Origin: Mariprofundus sp. | Lineage (GTDB): Bacteria > Pseudomonadota > Zetaproteobacteria > Mariprofundales > Mariprofundaceae | Direction: 5' to 3' | Assembly: GCA_030951065.1 (NCBI GenBank) | Contig: JAUZQH010000110.1 | Coordinates: 1 to 6,220 of the forward strand | Length of the DNA stretch: 6,220 bases | Shown: positions 1 through 6,220 of the stretch, piece after piece | Layout: every line of letters begins with the position of its first letter | How positions within the stretch are numbered: the first letter of the stretch is position 1 | Made by a program: the position numbers and the translations under genes | The notes under the pieces: generated by a model | The model's database searches: none | What the model saw: the letters and a program-made list of their open reading frames with translations, nothing else | What the model was told of the DNA's origin: nothing

Positions 1-524
1 AACAGGCAGGGTTGCATATACGTATGGCGGTAAATCTTTCTGCCCGCCAGCTACAGGACAAAGAGTTATTGAGCATGCTTGCCCGGATGATGAAGGAATT
101 TGCAATAGAACCGGGCATGCTGGAACTGGAATTAACGGAAAGCTGCCTGATGGAAAATCCGGAATCATCCAGTCAACTCATGCATGATATCAAGCAACTG
201 AATCTCCGGTTGGCGATGGACGATTTTGGTACAGGTTATTCATCACTGAGTTATCTGAAACGTTTTGCCATGGACACACTGAAAAGTGATCGCTCCTTTG
301 TGCAGGATTTGCCACATGATGAGCAGGATGCAGCCATTGCCACCACGATTATCGCCATGGCCAGGAATCTTGGTTTGAAGGTGCTGGCTGAAGGCGTGGA
401 GACAGTAGAACAATTACAGTTTCTGCAAGAGCACGGATGTGATGAGGTGCAGGGATATTATTTCAGTAGACCGCTTCCGGCCGAAGAAGTTCAACCCTTG
501 CTGAAAAAACACATGTTGGCCTGA
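1..524 (+). CDS. EAL-domain c-di-GMP phosphodiesterase, C-terminal part (5' end outside window)
   Basis: This is the C-terminal part of an EAL domain, the enzyme that hydrolyses cyclic di-GMP to pGpG and so lowers this second messenger. The frame is open from base 3 (reading QAG then LHIRMAVNLS), and the family has sequence upstream of this point, including the EAL signature itself. The TTG at 12 is therefore not the true start. Visible hallmarks in order are the NLS motif (N at 33-35), ELTES, DDFGTGYSSLSYL (first D at 219-221), LKSDRSFV, AEGVET and QGYYFSRPL near the end. The metal-binding and catalytic residues of these motifs are kept, and so is loop 6 (DFGTGYSS), so an active enzyme is likely. 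Two small departures are RFAMD where RFPID is usual and LKSD where LKID is usual; Lys and Asp are retained. N-terminal sensor or GGDEF domains may lie upstream but cannot be seen. The stop is TGA at 522-524. Confidence 0.93.
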   Translation, partial: QAGLHIRMAVNLSARQLQDKELLSMLARMMKEFAIEPGMLELELTESCLMENPESSSQLMHDIKQLNLRLAMDDFGTGYSSLSYLKRFAMDTLKSDRSFVQDLPHDEQDAAIATTIIAMARNLGLKVLAEGVETVEQLQFLQEHGCDEVQGYYFSRPLPAEEVQPLLKKHMLA

Positions 525-565
525 TATATTCAGAAAGGCACAATGGAATCATGATTAATATCAAC

Positions 566-580
566 GCCGGTTTCACCGGC
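566..580 (+). terminator. Small GC hairpin after the EAL gene, possible weak terminator
   Basis: GCCGGT at 566-571 and ACCGGC at 575-580 form a perfect 6-bp stem with a 3-base loop, 41 bases after the EAL stop codon. There is no proper T-run behind it (the next bases are ATATCGCCGTGTCTTT). It may be a weak or factor-assisted terminator, or only a transcript-stabilising hairpin. Confidence 0.35.
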
Positions 581-648
581 ATATCGCCGTGTCTTTAACA
601 TGAAACAAAGGCGCGGCTTGCATGATGTTTTTCCACCTTATGCTATTG

Positions 649-668
649 TTTCACCGCTCGGGGTGAAA
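649..668. promoter_or_regulatory. Inverted repeat TTTCACC-N6-GGTGAAA upstream of glnK, candidate operator
   Basis: A perfect 7-base dyad (649-655 and 662-668, spacer GCTCGG) lies about 100 bases before the glnK start. Its half-sites resemble the GCACC/GGTGC arms of NtrC-type enhancer sites, but they carry T/A instead of the outer G/C and the spacer is 6 rather than 5. A nitrogen-regulator site would fit the context, and an unrelated dimeric regulator is equally possible. GTTTCACCG also occurs at 570-578, inside the hairpin after the EAL gene. Confidence 0.35.
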
Positions 669-683
669 AAATGCCATGCGCGT

Positions 684-700
684 AGGCCAGTTTTTTTGCA
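684..700 (+). promoter_or_regulatory. Sigma-54-like promoter element before glnK (spacing one base too long)
   Basis: AGGCCAG at 684-690 and TTGCA at 696-700 resemble the -24 (TGGCACG) and -12 (TTGCA) boxes of a sigma-54 promoter, as expected for a glnK-amtB operon. The invariant GG (685-686) and GC (698-699) are separated by 11 bases instead of the required 10. The excess lies in a run of seven T (691-697). TTGCA is repeated at 703-707 and 709-713, but neither copy has a GG at the right distance. If used, transcription would begin near 710, leaving a leader of about 58 bases. Confidence 0.35.
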
Positions 701-768
701 TATTGCAGTTGCAGAAATTTTCACGCATGCTGTGCCGAAATGGATAAACAAAACAGGGGAAGAAAGTC

Positions 769-1110
769 ATGAAAATGATAGCTGCAGTGATTAAGCCGTT
801 TAAAGTGGATGATGTGAAGGATGCATTGCTGGAAATTGATATTTCCGGCATGACGATTATCGAGGTCAGAGGCCATGGTCGCCAGAAAGGCCATACCGAA
901 CTGTATCGCGGTGCCGAATACAATGTGGACTTTGTGCCCAAGACAGAGGTGAAGGTTGCTGTATCCGATGATCGCGTGGATGAAGTGATTGAGGCGATTC
1001 GTTCGGCAGCCTGTACGAACAAAATCGGCGACGGCAAGATTTTTGTAACGCCGCTGGAGCGTGTGGTACGCATTCGTACCGGTGAAGAAGATCAGGACGC
1101 GTTGAGTTAA
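769..1110 (+). CDS. glnK: PII nitrogen regulatory protein (GlnK type)
   Basis: This is a complete 113-residue PII protein, the normal family length. PII is a cytoplasmic homotrimer that reads ATP/ADP and 2-oxoglutarate and controls nitrogen targets. The T-loop is intact (GHGRQKGHTELYRGAEY, residues 35-51) and contains Tyr51, the residue uridylylated by GlnD in proteobacteria. The B-loop and second signature IGDGKIFV (86-93) include the nucleotide-binding Lys90, and the C-terminal VVRIRTGE (99-106) is typical. AGGGGA at 755-760, 8 bases before the ATG, supports this start. It lies 30 bases upstream of amtB on the same strand. PII genes linked to amtB are conventionally called glnK, and their product binds the channel and blocks it when nitrogen is plentiful. 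The symbol rests on this linkage, because GlnB and GlnK cannot be separated reliably by sequence. Confidence 0.96.
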   Translation: MKMIAAVIKPFKVDDVKDALLEIDISGMTIIEVRGHGRQKGHTELYRGAEYNVDFVPKTEVKVAVSDDRVDEVIEAIRSAACTNKIGDGKIFVTPLERVVRIRTGEEDQDALS

Positions 1111-1140
1111 AATATATAAACTCTGGGGAGATATACTAAC

Positions 1141-2352
1141 ATGAATACAGCAGGATTTGATGTGTTCTTCCTAACCATGGGCGCGGCCATGGTATTGGCG
1201 ATGCATGCAGGCTTCGCCTTTCTGGAAGTAGGAACAGTGCGCAAGAAAAACCAGGTGAATGCACTCGTTCGGGTCATTACCGATTTCGGTTTTTCCACCG
1301 TGGCTTATTTCTTTGTCGGTTTTTCCGTGGCCTATGGTATCAACTTTTTTGCGCCGGTATCGGAACTCAATGTGCTTGGCGGCGCTTCCAACGGCTATGA
1401 AATGGTCCACTTCTTCTTTTTGCTGACTTTTGCAGCAGCGATTCCGGCTATCATTTCGGGTGGCATTACCGAACGCGTGAGATTCTGGCCGAATGCACTG
1501 GCAACAGTATTGCTCGTGGCGCTGATCTATCCGTTTTTCGAGGGGCTGATCTGGGCCGGCAACTATGGTTACCAGGCATGGCTCGAGGCTAACTTTGGCG
1601 CGCAGTTCCATGATTTTGCCGGTTCCGTGGTGGTGCATGGCATGGGTGGTTTCCTGGCTTTGGGTGCTGTGGTCATGCTCGGTGCACGCAAGGGGCGCTA
1701 TAACAAGGATGGACGAACCAATGCGATTTTGCCGTCAAATATTCCTTTTCTGGCGCTGGGCTCGTGGATTCTGTGTGTCGGCTGGTTCGGATTCAATGTG
1801 ATGAGTGCCGGTAATGCAACAGGTGCTTCCGGGCTGGTGGCAATCAATTCATTGCTGGCCATGGTGGGCGGTTTGCTGGCTGCGCTGGTGGCAGGCAGGA
1901 ATGATCCCGGTTTTGTGCATAACGGGGCACTGGCCGGACTGGTGGCGATTTGTGCCGGTTCTGACCTTGTGCATCCTGTCGGAGCACTGGCGATCGGTGT
2001 GGTGGCAGGAACAGTGTTCGTATTCGGGTTTGAATACATTCAGAACAAACTGAAAGTAGATGATGTACTGGGTGTGATTCCGCTGCATGGGATATGTGGC
2101 GCATGGGGTGGTATTGCTGCCGGTATTTTTGGTACGACAGCGATGGGTGGAGCCGGTGGTGTGACATTCATGGCGCAACTGGTCGGCACACTCACCGGTG
2201 TGGCGATTGCCGTTGCAGGCGGGTTTATTGTGTACGGCATTGTGAAATCCACGATGGGGATTCGTTTGTCCGAGGAAGATGAGTTCAGGGGCGCTGACCT
2301 GTCAATTCATAACATCAGTGCCAACCCCGAGGATGATATGGCAGCCCATTAG
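1141..2352 (+). CDS. amtB: Ammonium transporter, Amt/MEP family
   Basis: This 403-residue inner-membrane channel protein conducts ammonium as a trimer. About eleven hydrophobic helices are visible, the first at residues 6-28. There is no obvious cleavable signal peptide, unlike E. coli AmtB. The family signature DFAGSVVVHGMGG (158-170) carries the conserved Asp158 and the first pore histidine, His166. The second pore histidine, His316, lies in PLHGICGAWGG (314-324). Likely equivalents of the outer aromatic gate and recruitment site are Phe97, Trp138, Phe218 and Ser222. The cytoplasmic tail (from about 370; RLSEEDEFRGADLS, then HNISANPED) matches the GlnK-contacting tail of the family, although the usual HGE-AY segment is altered. 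GGGGAG at 1125-1130 precedes the ATG by 10 bases. The gene follows glnK by 30 bases with no terminator between, so the two form an operon that ends at the terminator 17 bases downstream. Confidence 0.97.
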   Translation: MNTAGFDVFFLTMGAAMVLAMHAGFAFLEVGTVRKKNQVNALVRVITDFGFSTVAYFFVGFSVAYGINFFAPVSELNVLGGASNGYEMVHFFFLLTFAAAIPAIISGGITERVRFWPNALATVLLVALIYPFFEGLIWAGNYGYQAWLEANFGAQFHDFAGSVVVHGMGGFLALGAVVMLGARKGRYNKDGRTNAILPSNIPFLALGSWILCVGWFGFNVMSAGNATGASGLVAINSLLAMVGGLLAALVAGRNDPGFVHNGALAGLVAICAGSDLVHPVGALAIGVVAGTVFVFGFEYIQNKLKVDDVLGVIPLHGICGAWGGIAAGIFGTTAMGGAGGVTFMAQLVGTLTGVAIAVAGGFIVYGIVKSTMGIRLSEEDEFRGADLSIHNISANPEDDMAAH

Positions 2353-2368
2353 CATTTATGATCGATTG

Positions 2369-2399
2369 AAACCGGCCTCTTGAACGGGGTCGGTTTTTT
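2369..2399 (+). terminator. Rho-independent terminator of glnK-amtB
   Basis: AAACCGGCCTC (2369-2379) pairs with GGGGTCGGTTT (2386-2396) as an 11-bp stem with two G-U pairs and the 6-base loop TTGAAC. The 3' arm runs into six T (2394-2399). It starts 17 bases after the amtB stop and is a strong intrinsic terminator for the + strand operon. Confidence 0.9.
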
Positions 2400-2439
2400 C
2401 CATGCAAAGCAGATGTTGTCCATTACAGGTGTGTTGTTT

Positions 2440-2448
2440 TGCTACAAT
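2440..2448 (+). promoter_or_regulatory. Candidate extended -10 promoter for the downstream exported-protein gene
   Basis: TGCTACAAT at 2440-2448 fits an extended -10 element (TG-N-TACAAT, 5 of 6 to TATAAT). It lies just past the amtB terminator and faces the gene at 2620. The best -35-like hexamer, TTGTCC at 2416-2421, is 21 bases away and too distant to count, so the element would rely on the TG extension. The leader would be about 165 bases. A weaker alternative is TTGATT (2545-2550), 17 bases, TGTTAT (2568-2573), closer to the gene. Confidence 0.45.
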
Positions 2449-2619
2449 CCGGTATTGCTCCACAGGCGAGATTGCTTTTTCATCATCATTTCAAGCACAG
2501 ACTGTTGTTATTCAGTGAGTCAAACCGGCACGGTGTGTGTTCATTTGATTGATGCTGAACTGTTTCATGTTATGTTGGGCCACGTATCGGCTGCATACCC
2601 ATCGACCCATGGAGGGCAT

Positions 2620-3390
2620 ATGACGACTGACATCTGTAGATATATGCCAAAACGTATGCAAATGCTTGTTCTGGCACTGTTGTTGGTGCCGATGATGTCC
2701 ATGAATGTGAATGCAGGCATCGTGGCGGGCAGTTTTGTCTATGTTCAGGAATCCGATGGCGGTCTCATTCAATATCACGTTGATGCAGTTGATTATCAGG
2801 GCATACCCGCCTGGCGCATTTCATGGGATTGCAAGCAGATCAAAGCCGAACATTTTATTCGCCGTAGTGACGGCTCCCCGTTGTATGTGAAACGCATCAA
2901 CCATGCCATGCAACGCACTGTTGAAATCAACTACAGCATGAATGACAAACAGCCAAATATCTATCGCAAGCAAAGCAAGGATGAATATCTGGAGCGCAAG
3001 ATATGGGACAAAGGACTGCGTGACCTTGGTTCCATGCCTCAGCTGCTGCAGGGGTTCTTTTCATCTGATTCCGATCAGGATATTACCTTCTCGGCGATTA
3101 ATTATGATGATGGCAAAGTATATCCATTGATTGCTTCACAGACGGGTTTCCGGAATGTGACGGTTGAGGGTGAACGGGTGCATTGTGCCATCTATGACAT
3201 CAAGCTGGATTCATGGTTATCAACCTTTGTCGGCAAGACACGTTTGCTGATCCCTCAAAATACACAGAGCAGCAATTTTGTTGCTTATACAGGTCCGAGT
3301 CTGGATGGCGGCTCCGGGCAATGGTCGCTACGCCTGATTGGGAGAGACAAGGTTATGGCAATGTTGGAGAAAACAGCACTAACGCAATAA
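2620..3390 (+). CDS. Hypothetical exported protein with Sec signal peptide
   Basis: I do not recognise a function for this 256-residue protein. The frame is open further upstream, but ATG 2620 is preferred because GGAGGG (2611-2616) sits just before it and a signal peptide follows. ATG 2644, also in frame, would give a shorter signal peptide but has no visible ribosome binding site. The first 32 residues show a basic region (RYMPKR), a hydrophobic core (LVLALLLVP) and a VNA cleavage motif before GIVAG, so the mature protein of about 224 residues should be periplasmic or secreted. It has no lipobox and no further membrane helix. The mature part alternates polar and hydrophobic residues in a beta-rich manner and contains two cysteines (71 and 189) that could form a disulfide. 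Its extended-strand character recalls single-domain periplasmic DUF3108-like or lipid-binding proteins, but this is only an impression. The gene stands alone between the amtB terminator and the phosphatase gene. Confidence 0.8.
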   Translation: MTTDICRYMPKRMQMLVLALLLVPMMSMNVNAGIVAGSFVYVQESDGGLIQYHVDAVDYQGIPAWRISWDCKQIKAEHFIRRSDGSPLYVKRINHAMQRTVEINYSMNDKQPNIYRKQSKDEYLERKIWDKGLRDLGSMPQLLQGFFSSDSDQDITFSAINYDDGKVYPLIASQTGFRNVTVEGERVHCAIYDIKLDSWLSTFVGKTRLLIPQNTQSSNFVAYTGPSLDGGSGQWSLRLIGRDKVMAMLEKTALTQ

Positions 3391-3450
3391 GAATATCTAA
3401 AACTCAGGTATTCATACGGGCCATGGGCTGGATCTGAGAACTTTGCATTT

Positions 3451-3467
3451 ATTCCGGGCGATTCCGG
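3451..3467 (+). repeat. Direct repeat ATTCCGG at 10-base period upstream of the phosphatase gene
   Basis: ATTCCGG occurs at 3451-3457 and again at 3461-3467, separated by GCG, so the copies fall on the same helix face. It lies 57 bases before the ATG at 3524 and immediately before an AT-rich stretch (TAACTACATAAAAG, 3468-3481) that could hold a -10 box. Tandem repeats with this period are typical of OmpR/PhoB-family response-regulator sites, but no match to a known box is claimed. The rest of the 133-base gap (3391-3523) holds only a weak 7-bp hairpin (3403-3409 with 3432-3438) without a T-run. Confidence 0.35.
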
Positions 3468-3523
3468 TAACTACATAAAAGTTTATTCGTGCCCCCGTCA
3501 GTCAAACGCGGTAAATTATCGAA

Positions 3524-5143
3524 ATGGGTGTTTCGATCAGAATGTTCTTGTCTTATGCAGTCTATTTGTGGCCGCTGGTATTGGTTTTTCTGCTTGGCCA
3601 GGTTTTGATGCGGCTAAATGGCAATGCATTTCAATTGGGTGTCACACCATCACTGTCCATAGTCGATATGGTGGTTTTTTCTCTTTTTTTTGGCAGTGCA
3701 GCATGGTGGACCTTTAATCCATTAAGGCAGTGGCTGGCTAAAAACGTCAGCCCTGATCAGCATCGTTATAAGATTGAAACACTGATGGCTGATTTTCCAT
3801 GGAGAGCATTAAAATTCTATTTGATCGCAGGCTGGTCTTTTGGGGCCTATCTGGTCATCGTTGTTCCACTGGTTGCTGTGATCGGCGAGCACTTTTTTAC
3901 ATGGCGCATGTTTGTTGCCCTGGCTCTGAATTTCTGTTTTGGTGCAGGCGTGCTGGCACCGGCACTCGCAGTCGCTGTTTCCATCGTGTATTCAACGCGG
4001 TTGCGATTGAAACTGTCCAGACAGGGGCGGTTTATCAGTGTGCTGAGTGACAGACACTCGGATAAACAGATTACCTCATCGGAACATCGGCCGTGGCTGG
4101 TGTTCATGGTCACAGGGTTGTTGCCGATGTTAATTCTGTCGCTCTATGTCTGGCTGGCCTTGGCAGGCAATGATATTGAACAGCAGTTCATTTTTTCTCA
4201 GGCTTTTGTTCTGCTGGTGATGAGTGTGACAGGCAGCATGATTCTGGTACTGAGTATCACCCGGACATTGAAAAAGGTCACCCGAACGCTGAATACAGGG
4301 CTGAAATCCCTTGCCGACGGTCATTTCAAGAGATATGTGCCGGTGCTGATTGATGACGATCTCGGTGAACTGGCCCGAGGCCTCAATACAGCCATGAAAG
4401 GCTTGCAGGAACGGGAGGATTTAAAAGATTCACTCTCTCTTGCAGCGGAAATCCAGCAGGGGCTGTTGCCTACATTTGAACCGTCGATTCCCGGTTATCA
4501 TCTGAAAGGTTTCCAGCAGACATGTTATTCGGTGGGTGGCGATTATTATGATTATATCAGGCAGGAAGACGGGCAGATCTGGCTGATCATTGCCGATGTT
4601 TCAGGCAAGGGTTATCCGGCAGCACTGACCATGGCCAATCTCCAGGCTATGCTGCGCGGTCTGGGCACACTGGGCTGGCCGATTGAAGAGGCCGCCGGTT
4701 ATCTCAATGAAGCATTATGCGATACACTGGCAGCGGGCCGTTTTGTGACCCTGTTTATGGGCAAGCTGCAGCCGGATTCTCATACACTGGTTTGGGTGAA
4801 TGCCGGCCATGTGCCGCCATTGCTGGTGCGTCAGGGAGAAATCAATCGCCTGGAAGCATCCGCACCTCCGCTGGGTTTGATCAAGGGTATGAAATATGAA
4901 CTGGCCCGGACTGATTTCCATGTCGGCGATTTGTTTGTCGGCTATACTGACGGTGTGACTGAAACATCGAGTTACGATAACAAAGAGATGTACGGAGAGG
5001 CGAGGTTCACGCAGTGGTTACGCGACTATGGCGATAAGCCGGTGGCTGCATTGCCCGAGGCTCTGCTTGAGGAACTGAACGGATTCGGTCGTAATGACCG
5101 GGATGATGATTTAACACTGTTATGTGTCAGAAGGGAGAAATAA
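3524..5143 (+). CDS. Membrane-anchored HAMP-SpoIIE (PP2C-type) serine/threonine phosphatase
   Basis: This 539-residue protein appears to be a signalling phosphatase of the SpoIIE/RsbU class, which is metal-dependent and typically dephosphorylates STAS-type anti-sigma antagonists. The N-terminal half has about six membrane helices (roughly residues 8-29, 44-62, 97-120, 128-156, 191-213 and 222-246). A HAMP-like linker follows (about 245-296; [11 protein letters not shown], then [15 protein letters not shown]). The catalytic domain starts at [11 protein letters not shown] (306-316) and carries GGDYYD (338-343), ADVSGKG with Asp358, AGHVPPLL, a PPLG motif, YTDGVTE with Asp476, and the terminal DRDDDLTLL (525-533). 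All metal-binding aspartates expected for PP2C are present, so it should be active. No strong Shine-Dalgarno sequence precedes ATG 3524; ATG 3542 (residue 7) is an alternative start with equally weak support. No periplasmic ligand domain or partner-switch gene is visible, so signal and substrate are unknown. The stop codon overlaps the start of fumC. Confidence 0.92.
   Translation: MGVSIRMFLSYAVYLWPLVLVFLLGQVLMRLNGNAFQLGVTPSLSIVDMVVFSLFFGSAAWWTFNPLRQWLAKNVSPDQHRYKIETLMADFPWRALKFYLIAGWSFGAYLVIVVPLVAVIGEHFFTWRMFVALALNFCFGAGVLAPALAVAVSIVYSTRLRLKLSRQGRFISVLSDRHSDKQITSSEHRPWLVFMVTGLLPMLILSLYVWLALAGNDIEQQFIFSQAFVLLVMSVTGSMILVLSITRTLKKVTRTLNTGLKSLADGHFKRYVPVLIDDDLGELARGLNTAMKGLQEREDLKDSLSLAAEIQQGLLPTFEPSIPGYHLKGFQQTCYSVGGDYYDYIRQEDGQIWLIIADVSGKGYPAALTMANLQAMLRGLGTLGWPIEEAAGYLNEALCDTLAAGRFVTLFMGKLQPDSHTLVWVNAGHVPPLLVRQGEINRLEASAPPLGLIKGMKYELARTDFHVGDLFVGYTDGVTETSSYDNKEMYGEARFTQWLRDYGDKPVAALPEALLEELNGFGRNDRDDDLTLLCVRREK
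5132..5137 (+). promoter_or_regulatory. Ribosome binding site of fumC inside the end of the phosphatase gene
   Basis: AGGGAG at 5132-5137 lies 5 bases before ATG 5143 and within the last codons of the phosphatase gene. It settles the fumC start and, with the TAATG overlap, suggests that ribosomes ending the phosphatase can begin fumC. Confidence 0.75.
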
Positions 5144-6220
5144 TGGCTGAACACAGAATTGAAAGCGATTCGATGGGTGAGATGCAGGTGCCGGCGGATG
5201 CGATGTATGGCGCATCAACCGCCCGTGCAGTGGAGAATTTCCCGGTGTCGGGGTTACGTTTCCCTCGCGAATTTATCCGGCCGCTGGCCCAGATCAAACT
5301 TGCTGCGGCTACTGTGAATCAGGATTTGGGCCGGTTGAAAAAATCCAGGGCCCAACTGATCCGAAAAGCTGCACAGGAAGTTGCTGATGGCGATTGGGAC
5401 AGCCAGTTTGTACTCGATATTTTCCAAACCGGTTCCGGCACATCCACCAATATGAATGCCAATGAGGTGATTGCGCATCGCTGTGCACAGATCAATGCAA
5501 ATGAGCAGATACATCCGAATGATGATGTGAATATGGGACAATCGTCGAACGATGTGATTCCGACTGCCATACATCTGGCTGCTACGGATTTACTGGTCAA
5601 TGCTTTGATTCCTGCCCTCAGACATTTACATGCGGTGCTGGAGACAAAAGCCGCAGAAACCGATGATGCTGTGAAAATCGGACGCACGCATTTGATGGAT
5701 GCGACACCTGTGACCCTGGGGCAGGAAATTTCAGGCTGGGCACGCCAGGTCGAACTCGGCATTAAACGGCTGGAATCAGTGCTTCCGCGCATTACCGAGC
5801 TGGCACAGGGCGGCACGGCCGTGGGTACCGGGCTCAATACACATCCGGAATTCGGCAGACGCATGGCTACCGAATTATCCAGAACCTGTGGCACGAAATT
5901 TCATGAAGCGAAGAATCATTTCGAGGCACAGGCAGCACAGGATGCTGCAGTAGAATTATCCGGGCAGTTAAAAACGCTGGCAGTATCACTGCTTAAAATC
6001 GCCAATGATGTGCGTATGCTGAATATGGGGCCGCGCTGCGGACTGGGAGAGATCAGTGTGCCGGCTGTACAGCCGGGTCCATCCATTATGCCCGGAAAAG
6101 TCAATCCCGTGATCGCCGAATCAATGGCCCAGGTATCTGCTCAGGTGATTGGCAATGATGCCACGATTGCCTTCGGTGGAGCTTCCGGACTGCTGGATTT
6201 GAATGTGATGTTGCCGGTGA
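5143..6220 (+). CDS. fumC: Class II fumarate hydratase, N-terminal 359 residues (3' end outside window)
   Basis: The product belongs to the fumarase/aspartase superfamily and most closely fits class II fumarase, the iron-free TCA-cycle enzyme that interconverts fumarate and L-malate as a cytoplasmic homotetramer. The start follows AGGGAG by 5 bases and begins with the usual [19 protein letters not shown]. Visible signatures are [15 protein letters not shown] (95-109), GQSSND (132-137), [16 protein letters not shown] (180-195) with the conserved His183 (His188 in E. coli), [10 protein letters not shown], and the SS-loop region at 311-322. About 100 residues are missing at the 3' end. The loop reads [12 protein letters not shown], with Pro313 (codon CCA, 6079-6081) where family members carry the catalytic serine (Ser318 in E. 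coli FumC). Ser314, Lys319 and Asn321 are kept. The relatives aspartase and argininosuccinate lyase fit less well, given the fumarase-type HPNDDVN and THLMDATP segments. Whether this copy is active is uncertain. Confidence 0.93.
   Translation, partial: MAEHRIESDSMGEMQVPADAMYGASTARAVENFPVSGLRFPREFIRPLAQIKLAAATVNQDLGRLKKSRAQLIRKAAQEVADGDWDSQFVLDIFQTGSGTSTNMNANEVIAHRCAQINANEQIHPNDDVNMGQSSNDVIPTAIHLAATDLLVNALIPALRHLHAVLETKAAETDDAVKIGRTHLMDATPVTLGQEISGWARQVELGIKRLESVLPRITELAQGGTAVGTGLNTHPEFGRRMATELSRTCGTKFHEAKNHFEAQAAQDAAVELSGQLKTLAVSLLKIANDVRMLNMGPRCGLGEISVPAVQPGPSIMPGKVNPVIAESMAQVSAQVIGNDATIAFGGASGLLDLNVMLPV

Noticed and set aside
661..674. GG-N10-GC with correct sigma-54 spacing (GG 661-662, GC 673-674)
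   Set aside because: Only the invariant dinucleotides match; the surrounding bases are poor fits to the -24 and -12 boxes, and the GG is part of the inverted repeat arm.
600..794. 64-codon + strand open frame overlapping the start of glnK
   Set aside because: It has no ribosome binding site, its sequence is unlike any protein I know, and it runs through the control region into glnK in another frame.
651..1073. 140-codon open frame on the - strand
   Set aside because: It is antisense to glnK and its leader, has no recognisable domain, and the PII reading on the + strand is unambiguous.
2380..2619. Upstream extension of the exported-protein frame to base 2380
   Set aside because: The extension starts inside the amtB terminator, lacks a ribosome binding site, and would bury the clear signal peptide more than 80 residues into the protein.
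3403..3438. CTCAGGT/ATCTGAG hairpin after the exported-protein gene, considered as a terminator
   Set aside because: The 7-bp stem includes a G-U pair, encloses a 22-base loop and has no T-run behind it.
5319..5894. 191-codon open frame on the - strand
   Set aside because: It lies wholly antisense to fumC, whose conserved motifs explain this DNA; it is a shadow frame.
1..6220. CRISPR arrays, tRNA or rRNA genes, insertion sequences, prophage or defence genes
   Set aside because: I found no spaced repeats, cloverleaf-like sequence, transposase motif or terminal inverted repeats; the gene content is ordinary core chromosome.

Overview
The window looks like chromosomal core DNA of a Gram-negative bacterium, probably a proteobacterium. 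The evidence is a PII protein with a conserved T-loop tyrosine, a classical Sec signal peptide, an EAL c-di-GMP phosphodiesterase and a class II fumarase, with mid-range base composition. The class cannot be fixed from sequence alone. All six recognised genes lie on the + strand. I see no tRNA, rRNA, insertion sequence, CRISPR array or phage gene.

Layout: (1) 1-524, the C-terminal part of an EAL-domain protein whose start lies before the window. (2) 525-768, an intergenic control region with a small GC hairpin, a TTTCACC/GGTGAAA dyad and a sigma-54-like element with imperfect spacing. (3) 769-2352, the glnK-amtB pair (PII signalling protein and ammonium channel), closed by a strong intrinsic terminator at 2369-2399. 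(4) 2620-3390, a secreted or periplasmic protein of unknown function behind its own candidate extended -10 promoter. (5) 3524-5143, a membrane-anchored HAMP-SpoIIE (PP2C-type) phosphatase. (6) 5143-6220, a class II fumarase running off the window end, whose start codon overlaps the phosphatase stop codon by one base.

How the genes work together: GlnK and AmtB form the well-known nitrogen-sensing unit, in which GlnK reports nitrogen and energy status and gates the ammonium channel through its T-loop. The EAL protein and the SpoIIE phosphatase are unrelated signalling outputs (c-di-GMP turnover and protein dephosphorylation). The phosphatase and the fumarase are probably co-transcribed and translationally coupled, but no partner-switch genes (anti-sigma kinase or STAS antagonist) are visible.

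I do not see a wholly new system. The point most worth checking is in the fumarase: its SS-loop reads G-P-S instead of G-S-S, so proline occupies the position of the catalytic serine. Other points of interest are the one-base-too-long sigma-54-like element in a T7 tract ahead of glnK, the phosphatase-fumarase coupling, and the unusual six-helix sensor region of the phosphatase.
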